Assembly: GCF_932526225.1 (NCBI RefSeq)
Contig: NC_064041.1
Location: 7,585,042 to 7,649,041, forward strand
Source: Nematostella vectensis
Lineage: Eukaryota; Cnidaria; Anthozoa; Actiniaria; Edwardsiidae
DNA: 64,000 nucleotides
Direction of reading: 5' to 3'
Shown piece by piece: positions 45,773 through 58,900 of the stretch. The notes under the pieces are model-generated. The model was not told the origin of the DNA, did no database searches, and was given only the letters and a program-made list of their open reading frames with translations. The number at the start of each line of letters is the position of its first letter. Within the stretch, counting starts at the first letter, position 1. The translations under genes and the position numbers were made by a program.

Positions 45773-48700
45773 GTGAAAAATGGACTCGACAAATTTCGAG
45801 AACACAAAATAGCCAGGCATAAATTGATTCAAACCCTCCACAATGAAGCCAAATACGAGACTTTCTTGATGCCTTATCGTCCATTTGTCGCTACTTCCAA
45901 GAAGGAAGGAAGAATGTCGTATTCTCTAGCTCCATCAAGAAGTCAAATTCCTCCGCTCCCCGTCAGCTTTCCAAAGATTTCTTTAGGAAGGGATGGAAAT
46001 GTCAGCTTTTCTCGACCGATATTTCATTCGCGGATCCCCGTCAAGGTTTCAACGGTTTCTCTTGTGGGAAGGTAAGTACGTATTATTTTATTATTTTTTT
46101 AAGTGATCGGTTTTAAGTTTGTAGGACTTTGTCACATTAAGACGATAGATAACCTATATAAGTAAGTAACTTGATTACTTAAAGTTATACTGCATATAAG
46201 TTTAACTTAGTTTCATATAGAATTCGACTGATAAATAATTTCTCATATTACTTTATCAACTAATAAAAAAAAAATATTGTTTATACGGGGGGAGAGGGAT
46301 ATTTTGTTCCAAAATTACTTGATACTAATGTCTCTCCCCTCCCCCCCCCCCTTATTGATTACTGAATGTCATTATGTTTAGGAGAAAAAATAAAACAGTC
46401 TTAGCGCAAGTATACCCTTATGAGATATTTCAATATTACAAGTATAATTGGACATTTTAGGCTCTGGCTGAAGTTGTGCATATATTGAATGTATGCTGTT
46501 CAAATATTAACAGACAAGAAAAAACAAGAACTGCCCCAAGTGCAGTCACAGATATGACAGACGAAAACACGAACTACGCAAGTAAGCCTGTACCAATTGC
46601 TTTTCTGCGTTATGTTTAGGGGTTAAAGAGACTGGAGCGTTGCCCCCCCCCCCCCCCCCCCCTTGTAGTCGAGGGCTGGCTCAAAGTGCATGCGCAGATC
46701 TTCCAACTATCTTTATTGAAGAACCACAAATAATTGAGCTTTTGTATTAATATCTTAGCCTGCTCTGTGGACATTTTTTAGGGCAGTTCACACATCCCCC
46801 CCTCCCTCATGTGTGCAACCTGAATAAAAATGCCTGTGGGGAGGCTAATAAAATCTGTCTGCACAGATTTCCATCATGCCCTTGTTTTGATTCATTTATC
46901 TGTTTCTATAATTCCTGCACAGATCAACTAGATTGATACAGGGCATACAAAATGTAAAATAATGCTTAAGGCCGCATTGCCACCATTGTACTTCCGGAGG
47001 GCTGACAAAAACCTTAAATGTTTTAATGGTCATGGTTTCTTTTTTCTCTTAAAAGAGACAAAAGAGTCTATTAGAATCCACACTATTAACAGGCCATCCG
47101 CTCTAAACTATCACTTACATCTTCAAAGAGACTTCCAATTGACACACTGCTTTCACAATTTTAAAATGTTTTTTGTGTTTACATTAAAAATCATAGGAGA
47201 AGATTATGTGATAGGCTGGAAGTAAACTGGTGACAATGCAGCTTAAGTATTTTTTTTTCTGAATTCATCAGGTTTAGAGGAGTGCCTGGACTCAAGACCC
47301 CCTATGAGGTTAGACATGAGTGGGCCCAAGCCTACAACGTATGATCCTCCAACAAAACTGCCATGGGAAACACAGGCGCCGGCCTACACCATGAGACCCA
47401 AGACACAACCTGAGAAAGGTAATGGTCAATGCAATTCACACAGGGCTATGGCAGAAAATCAGTGTGTCAATTTTAGTGTTTTTTAGAGACAATACTTTAT
47501 TTGTGACGTTACTACAACTCTTCACTAGATCCATCATGGGAAACAAAGAAAGGCCCTAGCTTGAAACTTACAATACCCCAAACATTACATGATACTGTAA
47601 CTTTGGGGCCCAATGTGCCAAAGAGATTCTATAAAAAAATCTAGGTTTTTATAACGTGTGACCCTTTTGCCTGGTACAGTTTTTTTTTAATGTTTTTTTT
47701 TCAGATTCCGGGGGTGATCGTGTGGCATGGAAAAAGCAGTGGATGGCAAGCCCTGATATCTGGACATATCGTGTGGACTTTGACAACAGGGTGAGATTGA
47801 TGAAGTTTCTTGGTGCTTTTTATTGCATTGGAACATGGATATAATGATTGGCAAGGTACAAGAAATTGCTTTTTGTATCAAGAAATTGTTAAATCAATTT
47901 TATTTCCCTTGGAAATTTTATGCTGTTAGGACCTTAGATGTTGATCATTAGAAGAATTTCTGTTGACCACACCCAAAGTGCTATCCCTTTTGCTGACAAT
48001 CACCCCAGATGTTTATATCAGAGTCCCCCCCCTCTGGGACCCCTGATATCTCTGGATATACAAGGCCCCTAGCATATCTGTTGTAAACATACCTTTTTGA
48101 CATCCTTTTGAACATACAGTAATGACCTTGGGTTTGTCATTTTGCTAGAACACTTAAAAAATATTATTCCCTTTTTGGGTCTTACTATTAGTTAATTGAC
48201 TATTAGTTAACTGCCTACTAAGGATGTCCTTTCTAGCATAAATATTCCAGTCCTGAGTATTTTCCCTTGAATAGAAGTGTTCCCTTGATTAGAGTATTTG
48301 TCTTCTTAGGTGACATGGCCATCACCAGCAGACTATCAGGCCAGACCAACCCTTGGTAATACCCACATCACACTGCCCCAGTCGCCGGCACATTCCATGG
48401 GCAGGAGACAGGCTTTTGTGATTGGAAGGAAAGGTACATAACATGATGAAGACAGACTTTTAATGATAAGACAATAATAACAACAACAATAACAAAGCTT
48501 TTTTATTGAGGGTACAGTAGCACTCAGTGATAACATACACATGGCTCTCATAACAAAAATGTATATAAAAAGATTTCAGAAATCATTTTCAGAAAATTTT
48601 TGTACATAATTCGTTTCATTTACAGAGTTTCACCTCCTTGAGTTAACTGCTAAACAAACTATTAAATGTCCTGCAGTCTTTTAGTCCTGGCAGAAGACTA

Positions 48701-50171
48701 TCCACTGTTTCGTGGCACATAATAGGAATTATCTTTGACCAAGAGTTTGCTCTGAAATTGTTTTTTAATGTATTCAAGCAGTAATCCATGGATTGCTTTA
48801 AAAAAACAGCTTAACTTTCATTCTGGCAACTCTTCCCGGAAATGGAACAATACCAAGTTTTTTAAACAGTGGTTGCAATGGCACATTCACATACACATAG
48901 AGCAGACAGCCAGACAGATGGCTAGGCAGAGAGACTGACTCAGACATACACACAGTGCAGAAACACAGATGAGACATTGAAACTACAGATTAGGAAAAAC
49001 CAGGAAGAAATAAATTGATCTAAAAATAGATCTAAACATGAATAATAGGGATGTCTTGGGTAAGTATAATATCCAATAATGTCCTTTCAATGTGAATTTT
49101 GAAGCCTATATGACAATCAATATTCATGTACAAGCTTGGAATTAGAAAGACAAATCAATCCAATGGCAGACAACTGCATTTAGCCTCCTTAGAGACCTAA
49201 TGACTTTTTTCTTTACAAAATGACTTTTAGGTGCAGATAAGGAACCTTCTCCCAATCAGTACAACCATGATATAGCGAAGGCTAAGGTGTTGAGGAGATT
49301 CCCATCATACACCATTCAGGAGGGAAGGCGAGGGGGGACCATGGTCTGGACTGCAAGAGGTGCTTAACATTTCTGAACAATGGTGTAGGACAGGAGAGAG
49401 TTTGTCATGCCACCATTTCACTGAAATCCTCTGTAAAACATTTGTTTACTTAGAAAACCTGGTTAAGCTGTCCTGTACCTGTGACAAAATCTTTTCCTGT
49501 GACCTTTTTGTTTGTTTCTGTCACTTCACTTATCTGTTCTTTGTGAATGTTTCTTTGTGCTTATAGGGTAATAACATCAAGTTCAGTATGTTTTTGTGAT
49601 TCTTTGTAGTTGTCTAGCCCAACAGGTCCTTGTTCCTAGAGTACAGGTTAGTGCTAACCCAGGGATACCAGTAAGTATTGTTATTGCAACACTTGATTGG
49701 GTAAAAACGTTATTTGACCATGGGTTAGCATTAACCTGCTTTCTAGGAACCAGGCAAGTTGTTTAATTTCTGGTATATCAAAATGGTTTATTTGATATTT
49801 CCATTTTAAAGGGTTGACCAGGGCTATGGGCTACACTCGGGCTCAACTAGGTGTGAACGTCCGATTCCTAGGACTGAACGTCTTGACAACTTTGTTACTT
49901 ACAAATATGTATAATTTCCTATATTTTTGCTGACCACCCATGTAATTCAGTCCTAGACTATATGATAATGGGCAATAAACTGATTAGTAATATTATATCA
50001 TTATTTTAAGATGAACATCCACATTATTATCCTACTATTGCAGAGCCTGTCCCTGGGCCAGGAAGCTACAACCCTCGTTCCTATACCACAAGCAGCAAAC
50101 GGTGTGCTCCTTGCTTCTCAATCAGTCGTAGCTCAAGAACTATCGGCCTCACTAGGAACTGTACCCTCTGA
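45773..50171 (+). CDS. SHIPPO/STPGR-repeat (ODF3/CIMAP-like) sperm-tail or ciliary protein
   Basis: Exons: ?-46071 (open from at least 45773), 46514-46581, 47272-47418, 47705-47790, 48310-48433, 49231-49359, 50044-50171, with consistent phases and TGA at 50169-50171. Pro-Gly-Tyr repeats of the sperm-tail PG-rich type are visible: GPKPTTYDPP and APAYTMRPKT (exon 3), WPSPADYQARPTLG and SPAHSMGRR (exon 5), EPSPNQYN and FPSYTIQEG (exon 6), VPGPGSYNPRSY (exon 7). Such proteins bind along axonemal microtubules of flagella and cilia. The 5' end is unresolved: no ATG opens the frame before an internal Met at 45869, and no ATG lies between the upstream in-frame stop near 45754 and 45773, so an upstream coding exon is likely. 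Family assignment is good; the specific orthologue is not determined. Confidence 0.8.
46965..47247 (-). mobile_element. MITE copy 2 (same family as 28853-29107), in STPGR gene intron 2
   Basis: Ends CTTAAGGCCGCATTGCCACC and GGTGACAATGCAGCTTAAG are inverted. The interior, in reverse orientation, repeats the other copy's GTGTGTC.ATTGGAAGT and TTTAGAGCGGATGGCCTG. Its right end lies about 24 bases before the exon 3 acceptor, so it forms part of the intron's 3' end. Confidence 0.8.
49625..49755. mobile_element. Foldback/MITE element of about 130 bp, STPGR gene intron 6
   Basis: GGTTAGTGCTAACCC near the left end is mirrored by GGGTTAGCATTAACC at the right, within longer inverted arms (TTGTTCCTAGAGTACAGG against CCTGCTTTCTAGGAACCA). 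Confidence 0.7.
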
Positions 50172-50540
50172 ACAAGTGAAGAGGCGGGCGGATTGCATGA
50201 CAATATGTCCACGATAGCGTGACTCCCTACACGCTTTAGTTGAATCCTGAAGTTGAACCTTTATTACAAGTGAAGAGGAGACAGGCCGATCAATACAATA
50301 GGCTTGTGGTAGCGTGACATTCCACACGATAGCGTGAGAGTTGAGACCTCAAACTTTCAAAAGAAATGAAAAGCAGTTCAAGGTAGTGTCGAGACAGGCG
50401 GATTGCGTGACAATACATTATGTTCACGTTGGTTTGACATGAACAGTGAAGACCTTAAACTTTCAAAAGAGACAACAATATATAACAAACCATAGGAAAC
50501 GCAAGAAGATTCTATGATATTTAAAAAATCCATTGGTTGA
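50172..50540. other. 3' flank of the STPGR gene with a diverged duplication
   Basis: Segments such as GCGGATTG.(A/G)TGACAATA, GATAGCGTGA and AAACTTTCAAAAGA recur about 100-110 bases apart, so the stretch is built of two to three diverged tandem copies. No coding potential and no clear poly(A) signal. Confidence 0.5.
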
Positions 50541-50542
50541 AT

Positions 50543-50870
50543 ACACTCTTTTTTTTATAAGAACCTTTTTTGTAAGAAAGTCCAGCCAGAGATTTGAGCA
50601 AATTTTGAGAACATATACCATATATTTCCTTCTTTTTTTTTCCTGATGCGTTCAAAAATGCAGAATTAAATTGTGCTCATAATAACAACCTTATTATTGC
50701 TATTGATCATTAGTACAATTCTCTTCCTGATAATTCATTTGGTATTATATTCTTATATACACTAAAATTTAAGAACATCGTTAAGAACATATTCAGCCTT
50801 AAAATGTCCCATGAAGAACGGTCCAGCCTCAACTGAAAATTAGACGTTCTTATAAAAAAAAAAGAGTGTA
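50543..50870. mobile_element. MITE with TA-CACTCTTTTTTTTATAAGAAC inverted ends, copy 1
   Basis: CACTCTTTTTTTTATAAGAA at the left is mirrored by GTTCTTATAAAAAAAAAAGAGTG at the right, each next to TA, suggesting a Tc1/mariner-type TA target. The interior carries CTGATGCGTTC.AAAAT and ACAACCTTATTATTGCTATT, repeated at 53417-53755. No ORF. Confidence 0.75.
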
Positions 50871-51649
50871 ATTTGTGTGTAGGGCGAGGAGCTCGTCGAC
50901 ACTTTGTCACGGCTACGGAGTGTACTTGGATCATACAAGGTATCCATAGTGTAATACCGCTGTACAGAATTTAAACATGCATTTCATTTTCTATTGAAGA
51001 TTGCATTATTTCGGTCATCGTGTCGATTTGGGTTTCCTCTGGAACAAACCGTCGCCATCTTGGAAACGAAATCTCACGTCCCCTCCCCTCATCGTCAATT
51101 AGTAGTCTTTGCGTTGCCTTTCCAGCTTCGATTTGGGCGGACTCACTCTGTGGAAACCAAGATTTGGGCTACCTTTGGCAGTCCGCGATTCACCAGGATT
51201 TTTCGCACTTACCTTCTGTTTCCGATAATGTTGAAAGCTCGGGTGTCTACAAAACGAAGACCTAAAACCCAAAACCTGTGACCCCAAAAGCAACGACACC
51301 AAAATCTACGACCCCAAAAATTTTGCCGTTATTTAGCCTACCTTGTTTCCCAAATGGCTACACAGCGTGAAAGTTTCATGTGGAATCAGTGATCCTTATG
51401 AGATAATAAGCTTATTCAATTTATTTATTTATTTATTTTTTTTAATTGGGAAATAGGGAACTACTTGTGTTTCCAGGTGGTCGTTTCTTAAAACCCCGAT
51501 ATACTCAGAAACCCGGAATGTCACCCGGTAAACATTTTCGGGTGTTTCTTCAAAAATTTTAATTGCCTGCTAACTTTATACGGGAAATCGCTCCATGTTC
51601 TAGTTGGAGTTGTAGAAAGCTTACATCACAGAGAAAACTGTACAGGACC

Positions 51650-51785
51650 TGAAATGATCCCAGGACCCGAGACGATCCCAGGACACGAATTGATCCCCAA
51701 AAGTTCCCCAACTGATCCCGGGACCCGAAACGATCCCCAAGAGTCCCCGAAATGAACCCCAAGGAATTACAGTAATGGACAACTG
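51650..51785. repeat. GATCCC(A/G)GGACCCGAAAC short-repeat cluster, left arm
   Basis: About six units of 18-22 bp of the form GATCCCAGGACCCGAGAC or GATCCCCAAGAGTCCCCGAA, ending CCAAGGAATTACAGTAATGG. The reverse complement of the whole cluster recurs at 52679-52800. Confidence 0.8.
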
Positions 51786-52678
51786 AAGGATTGGCTTTCA
51801 GTTTTAAAAACATATGAAACATTTAGCTTTGTTTGTGTTATTAAAAGGAAATTTACATTAACTAAAATTATAGTATTAAGATTTTAATATACGACTGCGG
51901 GGGGAATACAGTGGTTGAGTCAGAAATTGGGATCAACTAACAATTCTTTGTGATAGTCATTTGAAGAACCCGGCGTGGATAAATCATTTTTACATAACAA
52001 GCCATAAAAGAAAGTCTTTACAGATAGGACATGCTGCTTTTCATAGGAAGCGAAATGGAAAGTTATTTTTTGGCATATTTGTTTTCTGTGAATGAAAGAC
52101 CTATCATATCATGAGATCATGCCGGGGTGTACGCACGACTACATGAGGAAATTCAAAACTGACATAATATTGCTTTAAAGCCACATCCTCTTAATATTTT
52201 GCATCGGTAGTAGAAGGGTTGTTCGAGTGTATTACTCAGTGTGCTTTTGTCATTCCATCTTCTCGGCCAAACCGGCTGCCCAAAATGTGCCGGTAAATAA
52301 TATTCGCTCCTGTGAACAAGGATTTCGTGGTGAAATACATGGTTGGTTGTCGAATGAATATTAATTTTTAGGGGTTATATTTACCGGAAATCAGATTTAT
52401 AGTGTCAGAGTCATGTGTCGGATTCGCAAAATGTTTAGAGTGTGATGGAAGTTCAAAAGTTTGGTTGATCTGAGCAAAGCTGTGCTATGTTTATATATGC
52501 TGTATTTCTTTCAGTAGCAATTAAAAGTTGTATATTTGTTTTAGACTCTGTTTATGGGTTTAACGCAGGGCAATGTAATAAATAGAAGTATATTTTAAAG
52601 TCACGTTGTTTAGAAATAGAGTCGCTGTAAACCCTTATTTATGCTTAAAGAATTGTGAGTATTTCTTCTGCTTTCCCT

Positions 52679-52800
52679 TTGTCCATTACCGCAATTCCTT
52701 GGGGTTGATTTCGGGGACTCATCGGTATCGCTTCGAGTCCGAGGATCAGTTGGGGTACTTTTGGGGATCATTTCGGGTCCTGGGATCATTCCACTGCCCG
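52679..52800. repeat. Inverted counterpart of the 51650 repeat cluster, right arm
   Basis: Reads CCATTACCGCAATTCCTTGG, then TTGGGGATCATTTCGGGTCC and TGGGATCATTCC, the reverse complement of the left cluster with some divergence. The two arms lie about 0.9 kb apart, and an outer pair (GGAATCAGTGATCC at 51380, GGATCACTGATTCC at 53413) is also inverted. Confidence 0.75.
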
Positions 52801-53416
52801 GTAAAAAGTGGACCAATCAAGGCTTACATCATTTTATCGGTTTTCCTTCCAACCAATCAGGTTTCATCTCTGTCAAATGATTTGACATTTAGCTGTCACA
52901 GTGCGCCCAAAAATATAAACAGCTTTTCGAAATTATTAGAAGTTTTTCAACAGCATGAGACTTTATTTACTCATTCTTTGTCTTTTTTTCAAAAAAATGT
53001 CGATGCCACAGCAATTGTTGGGGTGCAAGTTGTCTACAGACATCGACAAAACTAGGATTCCAATAACTATTTAGCCAATCTATTTATAAACTTTGGAAAT
53101 TATAATTTACTTGTCGGGAACCCGTATCGGCACGCTAAGCAAATGTTTTTTTTTTTTTATAAACACTCTTCCTCGCCAGGGAGTTCGAAAACTTTTCTGG
53201 GAGCGTTTCTCTAAATTACCGGTAATTGCCGGGCCTGTTAGGTTACCGGGAGAGTTATATTTTTTTCAGGCAAAGGAGCGTGTCTGAAAAATATGTGCGA
53301 CTACGATTTTTAATGGGACAAATAAACGACGAATTAAAACAGTTCATTGGAGCGCACATGAGAATATTTCCTCCATGAAAAGCACAACAAAATTCGCTGA
53401 ATTACCTCATTAGGAT

Positions 53417-53755
53417 CACTGATTCCATTTTTCTATAAAACGCCCAGCCTGAGATATCACCAAATTTTAAGAACATGCCGAGGCTCTGACAGCAGAAAAA
53501 AATTCTTTTTTGTCCTGATGCGTTCTAAAATACAGAATCAAATTGTGCTTTTAGTATAACAACCTTATTATTGCTATTAATCATTAGTTTAATTCTCTTC
53601 TTAATAATTTATTGGGTATTATATTCTTATATACACTAAAACTTAAGAACATTGTTAGAACATCTTCAGACTTAAAATTCTCTAAAAAAATTAAGAACGG
53701 CTCAGCCTCAACTGAAAAATAGACGTTTTTATAAAAAAAAAAAAAAGCGTGTATC
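53417..53755. mobile_element. MITE copy 2 of the 50543 family
   Basis: Shares CTGATGCGTTCTAAAAT, ACAACCTTATTATTGCTATT, TTATATACACTAAAA and the right end GACGTTTTTATAAAAAA..GCGTGTA with 50543-50870, in the same orientation. The left inverted end is degraded, so this copy is older. Confidence 0.75.
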
Positions 53756-54632
53756 TAACCAGCCTTTTAAAGGTCCCAATTGTAGCTGCGACAGACGGGA
53801 GCGTCTTGTCGGCACTTGGGTCAAATTTGAGATGCACACTCGAGCCCATTGATAAGGAAAACCTGTCCTCATGGAGTGTTCTTGAAACATGGTCCACCAA
53901 AATAAAAATAAAAATAAACTCTACATAATAACTAGGGCTGCCTGCTTTCTGCAAACTAAAGCCTAACGTGAATTTCTACAGTTAAATGTTAATGAAAATA
54001 AATTTCAATTTCTTTGTGACCGTATAATGGTGGTATGTAGTCATTTAGTCTAGTCGCTGTTCAAAGCTGGAGACTAATGGTGGATAATTGGTTAAAGTTA
54101 TTGGTGTATAGAATATCCAACGCAACCAGCGATAACATAGGTCAGTACTAACTGTTTTTTTTTTCATTGTAGTTATCGCTTACAGGCGAGTTCACAAAGA
54201 AAAAATCACAGCGAACAAAAAACGCAATTTGAGATAGCATCGGGCAATATATTAAAAGAAAAATTCGACGCTACTTAAAGATAATTAGAATGACCCGTCT
54301 CTTATCGCAAACGTTGGAGCTGTTATAAAGTGTTTGCTCTAAAATTATTGGAATTTCAACTTCGTTTGCTCGAGGGATTTTGCATGGTTTAGGAATTAAA
54401 CGGGCATATTTTCCCGTAGGAGTATTCTGGTATGTAAAGGAGGAACCAGGAGTGTCATTTAAATTGAAATTCGAGCCGGGTTTGGCATATCTGAGATGGG
54501 GTAATTATTAGTGTCAATGTAAACAGAGTCACGGGTCACGCGTCATTGACCCGCATGACGGTTATTTTCATCACTACATCGCGTCGTTTTAACCGGGCGG
54601 TAGTAAAACCAACGTGTTTCATTCCTTCACAG
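53756..54632. other. Intergenic, nothing recognised
   Basis: AT-rich with a few short ORFs on each strand that lack motifs. No repeat of note. Confidence 0.4.
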
Positions 54633-54775
54633 ATTTTCTCACAACAACACACCAAGAAACAGAGTCTAGATGAGAATATAATAAGCTTTGAAAATCGAGG
54701 CTGGGTAACTGGCAATGATTTAGTAAAAATTTGTTTAGCATTGTTTCCAAATGGTACAAGCATCATACTGATAAG
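54633..54775 (+). other. Candidate upstream exon of the synaptotagmin-like gene
   Basis: Bounded by an acceptor-like CATTCCTTCACAG and a good donor ATAAG/GTAAGA. Spliced to the acceptor at 55887, it would join in frame through RSNIS to the Met at 55904. The open frame reaches back to an ATG at 54555, so it could instead be a first exon. It encodes a hydrophilic segment (FENRGWVTGNDLVK) and then LALFPNGTSIILIR, with no known domain. The in-frame join has a one-in-three chance of being accidental. Confidence 0.3.
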
Positions 54776-55903
54776 GTAAGAACCGCAGTAAAAGAAATGA
54801 AAAATATTTTAAAAATAACTTTTTATAACCTATTTGTCCTATAAAGAAACAACAACCTATACAGTTCTTTAATTCACATATTCTTAAAAAAATATCTCGA
54901 ATTATGCTGATATACATAATTTTATTTGTGTACATCACAATGAGGTCAATGTAATTAAATGAAATAATTGCTAAAAGAATAATCACGTCATTTGATACCA
55001 AAAAATTAATTTATCATAACGTCCTACAGTCCCTCCAAGTTGTCTGTTTCTTTGCAGAGACAAAACAGGCCACTTTTTTTCTATCAACATTTTATAAAGA
55101 AAAATCGAACTCACCCGATACTCGAGGGGCACTCTTTCAATAACGAAAGTGCCTGGATTACTGGATTATGTTTTCTGTCAAGCTACTTCTGGTTTCGAAA
55201 GCTACAAAGCGGTTTCCGTGATCGTGAAGTTGACATCATAGCTGAAACAAATTATTGATATTGTGGATAACACCTTTCGTTTTTTCCTATATACTCGTAA
55301 CAGTCGCAAGGGTCGTAAACCCCCCCCCCCCCCCCCCCCCCTCCACGTGGTGTGTGAACACACGACTCGCGAAGGTAATAGCTTTAGTTTACTGGCCGTA
55401 GAATTCTGAAGGAGTAACCGATGGTGACATGATGGTGACTGCCGATGGTGACATGTAATGATTTTTTTAGCAGACGATGGCTACGACCCTTACGACTGTT
55501 ACGAGTATGTATATGAAAACTAGGCTATATAGACGGATAATATGCAGATCTGTGTCATTAAAAGCGAACTGCGTAGATTCTCAGACTTAGTAGGAAATGA
55601 TAGCAGCGAGACGAGGGAGCCCGAGTTACGTTGTTCGAAACCTCTAGACTAGAATTAAAACTTCTTGTTTAAAATTGCACACAAATAATCCCTAAATTAT
55701 TTAAATTATGTCCCGGGCTCATGAGCGACTGCAAAGCAGGCTGGGTCTTCAAGTATAATTATCATAATTAGATAATAAATAAATTATAAGATAAGATAAT
55801 ATATTAACAGAATTATCTTGGGAAGGGTTGAACGCCCACTGCCTTCTCTAGCGCTGGCACTTTATTTCTACATTGCTTTTATTTCAGAAGATCAAACATC
55901 AGT

Positions 55904-58900
55904 ATGGAACAGACGAGCCTTATAGCTACCATTATTTTGCTTTCGGTTCTACTCCTCCTGGCAATCTCCTTGATCGCCAGGCTAGGCTACAAAGCCTGGC
56001 GAACTCGTCGCATCAAGGGACGCAGGACCGTGACATTTGACTCCACTGCGTCGCGTGACGGAAGCTATATGCCAGTCACACAAGCCGACCTTTCTACCCC
56101 CGCGTCTCTACGATTGCCTAGTACAAGTGACTCCCCATTCTCAAGTAAGAGTTTGAATACCGAGTATTCTTCAGTCATAATAAAACGGTCTATTTTCAAG
56201 AAAACGTTATGTTAATTATCCACCATTGAAGGCAGACACGGTAACACAAGCTTCCTCGAACACGGTAACCCAAACCTCCCGTAACACAGTAACCCAAACC
56301 TCCCGTAACACAGTAACCCATACCTCCCGTGAACACAGTAACCCATACCTCCTGTATACACGGTAACCAAGCTCCCGCAAACACGATAACCCAAACACCA
56401 AACTCAACCCAGACCTCGAGCCAAAATCAGAATTCTTATTCACGGTAACCAAGAGCTTCCACATTTCAAATTCCCGCTCGAACTCAAATGGAAGTTCCAA
56501 GTAACTTCCAAAAGGTGTGTTATTTTTTATACTACAGTCTTCGCCGTTTGTTTTACTTGTTTTATTGCTTTGCACAATAATGTGTGTCATTAAATGCCCT
56601 ATCAGTGTGCCGCTCGTTCTGTCGCGTTGACTTATTACCTGCCCATCCATTTCCCACAGGTGGCGAGGTAAGACACGTCAGAGTCCAACCTCTTCTTATC
56701 CGACGCTCGGTCCCAGACTCTCCTGACTCAGCACAGACCACACCTAAAACACCGCTTGCAAAGGATTTGGGAAGCCTGGATCCCAATTTGTACACATTTG
56801 AAACACAGGTAGGTTGGTTCTCATAATATCACTGCCGCATGTGTAGTGCCTGTTTATCGCGCAAGGGAAACGTGTATGCTATTATAGAAAATGTCGCGCA
56901 ATAGCACAAGTCACCAAAATAGAGCATGTTTCACAATTGTAAAATGACAATAGCGTTTGTCACACAATAGCCTTTGTCACGTAAAATGTTTGTCATGCAC
57001 GTAATAAGTACATGTCACACAATTGTGTCAAGTACTTGCGTATGTCAATGTCACGCGATAGTGCAGTGCCGTTGCAGGCCTCGAAATATTGCGGGCACAA
57101 TACAGAAACATTAAGAAAACATTTATAGGCACAGCAACGCCCCTACTGGTCATTTCCATAGTCGTTTCGAAAATATTTTTTTGGGATTGTCTCCAGTATC
57201 CCACCCCTTGCTACGGCCCCGTAGTGTCCTGTAGAGGGAATTTCACGCTCTTCACTGTGACTGCGTGAGAGCAACGTTTCGTTCTTTCTGTGGAATTTAT
57301 TTCCTCCTCTGTTCCCGGTAGGAAGAAGAAGACGGGGACGTGTTCTTTAGCGGCGGAAACCACAAGCTCGGTCAAGTCCACTTCACGGTACAGTACGACA
57401 TTCGCCGCACTGTCCTCACCGTCCGTCTTATCAAAGCCATCAACCTTTCACCCCTGGATGGCGAGTGGAGCAAGCCGTGTAATCCATTCGCTATCGTTCA
57501 ACTACAACCTGATTATCAACACCAGCTGCAGTCCTACGTTCAGCGTAAGACAACAAACCCGAACTTTGACGAGACGTTCGAATTTGAAGTTCTTGTGCAA
57601 GAGCTACAGCGTCTGTCTCTATGTATAACACTACACTCGTTCGACACTTTCGCGAGTCATGATATTATCGGTCAGGCGTTGCTACCTCTTGCAGACCTCG
57701 ACCTCAATAAAGAAAACATTTATATTACAGACCTCAGACCTAGTCTCAAGGTAACGACCAGTAATGGTACTGTTTTATGAACCTCCCCCCTCTATATAGT
57801 GAACATAACACATCATGCTACGGCACACAGACACAAACGGGTCCATAGCAACCCCTCTATATATTGAACATTTTCAATCAGGAACAAAATCACGGGTTCA
57901 TTTTATCACCCATAGCGAGGGTCTCGAATAGGCCATTCTAGTTTGTGCTCGCATTACCATAGAAACCAACCTCAACTACAATAATGCAGCGCGCACCTTT
58001 TAAAGCTTGCACCAAACGAAGCGCTCGCTGCATGACGGTAGTTGACGTAGGTTTCTATGGTAATGCGCGAGCATGCTGGAATGGCCTGTTAGTCAACAGC
58101 AACGGTATCCTGAGGACATCCCTACGTGACCTTATTAGCGGGGTTTCACAATATGTGGATAGTTCCGTGGATTCCAACTCTGTCCGTATTAACGGTGTCC
58201 GACTGTGTTACAGCATGTGGATCTGGGTGAGCTGATGGTGTCCTTGGGCTACCTTAAGTCTGCCGAACGCCTCACTGTAGTACTGATCAAAGCACGAAAT
58301 CTTCCTGCCGTCAATATCAAAGGGACAGGTAAGGAACGACAGAATGAGCGTATGGAATGACGGGATACTACAAAGCGAGCGTATAGCATGACGGGATACG
58401 ACATTGCTACAATACAGTACAAGAGATAGCAAGCGACTAGTATGACGGAATAGGGCATAGCAAGCGACTAGTGTGGCGGAAAAAGGGCATAGCAAACGAC
58501 TAGTGTGGCGGAAAAAGGGCATAGCAAACGACTAGTGTTGCGGAAAAGGGCATAGCAAACGACTAGTGTGGCGGAAAAGGGCATAGCAAGCGACTAGTGT
58601 GGCGGAAAAGGGCATAGCAAACGACTAGTGTGGCGGAAAAGGGCATAGCAAACGACTAGTGTGGCGGAAAAGGGCATAGCAAACGACTAGTGTGGCGGAA
58701 AAGGGCATAGCAAGCGACTAGTGTGGCGGAAAAGGGCATAGCAAACGACTAGTGTGGCGGAAAAGGGCATAGCAAACGACTAGTGTGGCGGAAAAGGGCA
58801 TAGCAAACGACTAGTGTGGCGGAAAAGGGCATAGCAAACGACTAGTGTGGCGGGAAAGGGCATAGCAAACGACTAGTGTGGCGGAAAAGGGCATAGCAAA

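Noticed and set aside
50994-51302. Overlapping plus and minus ORFs of 67-95 codons
   Set aside because: Contain duplicated short segments (ACCCCAAAA) and sit in a repeat-rich intergenic zone; no motif.
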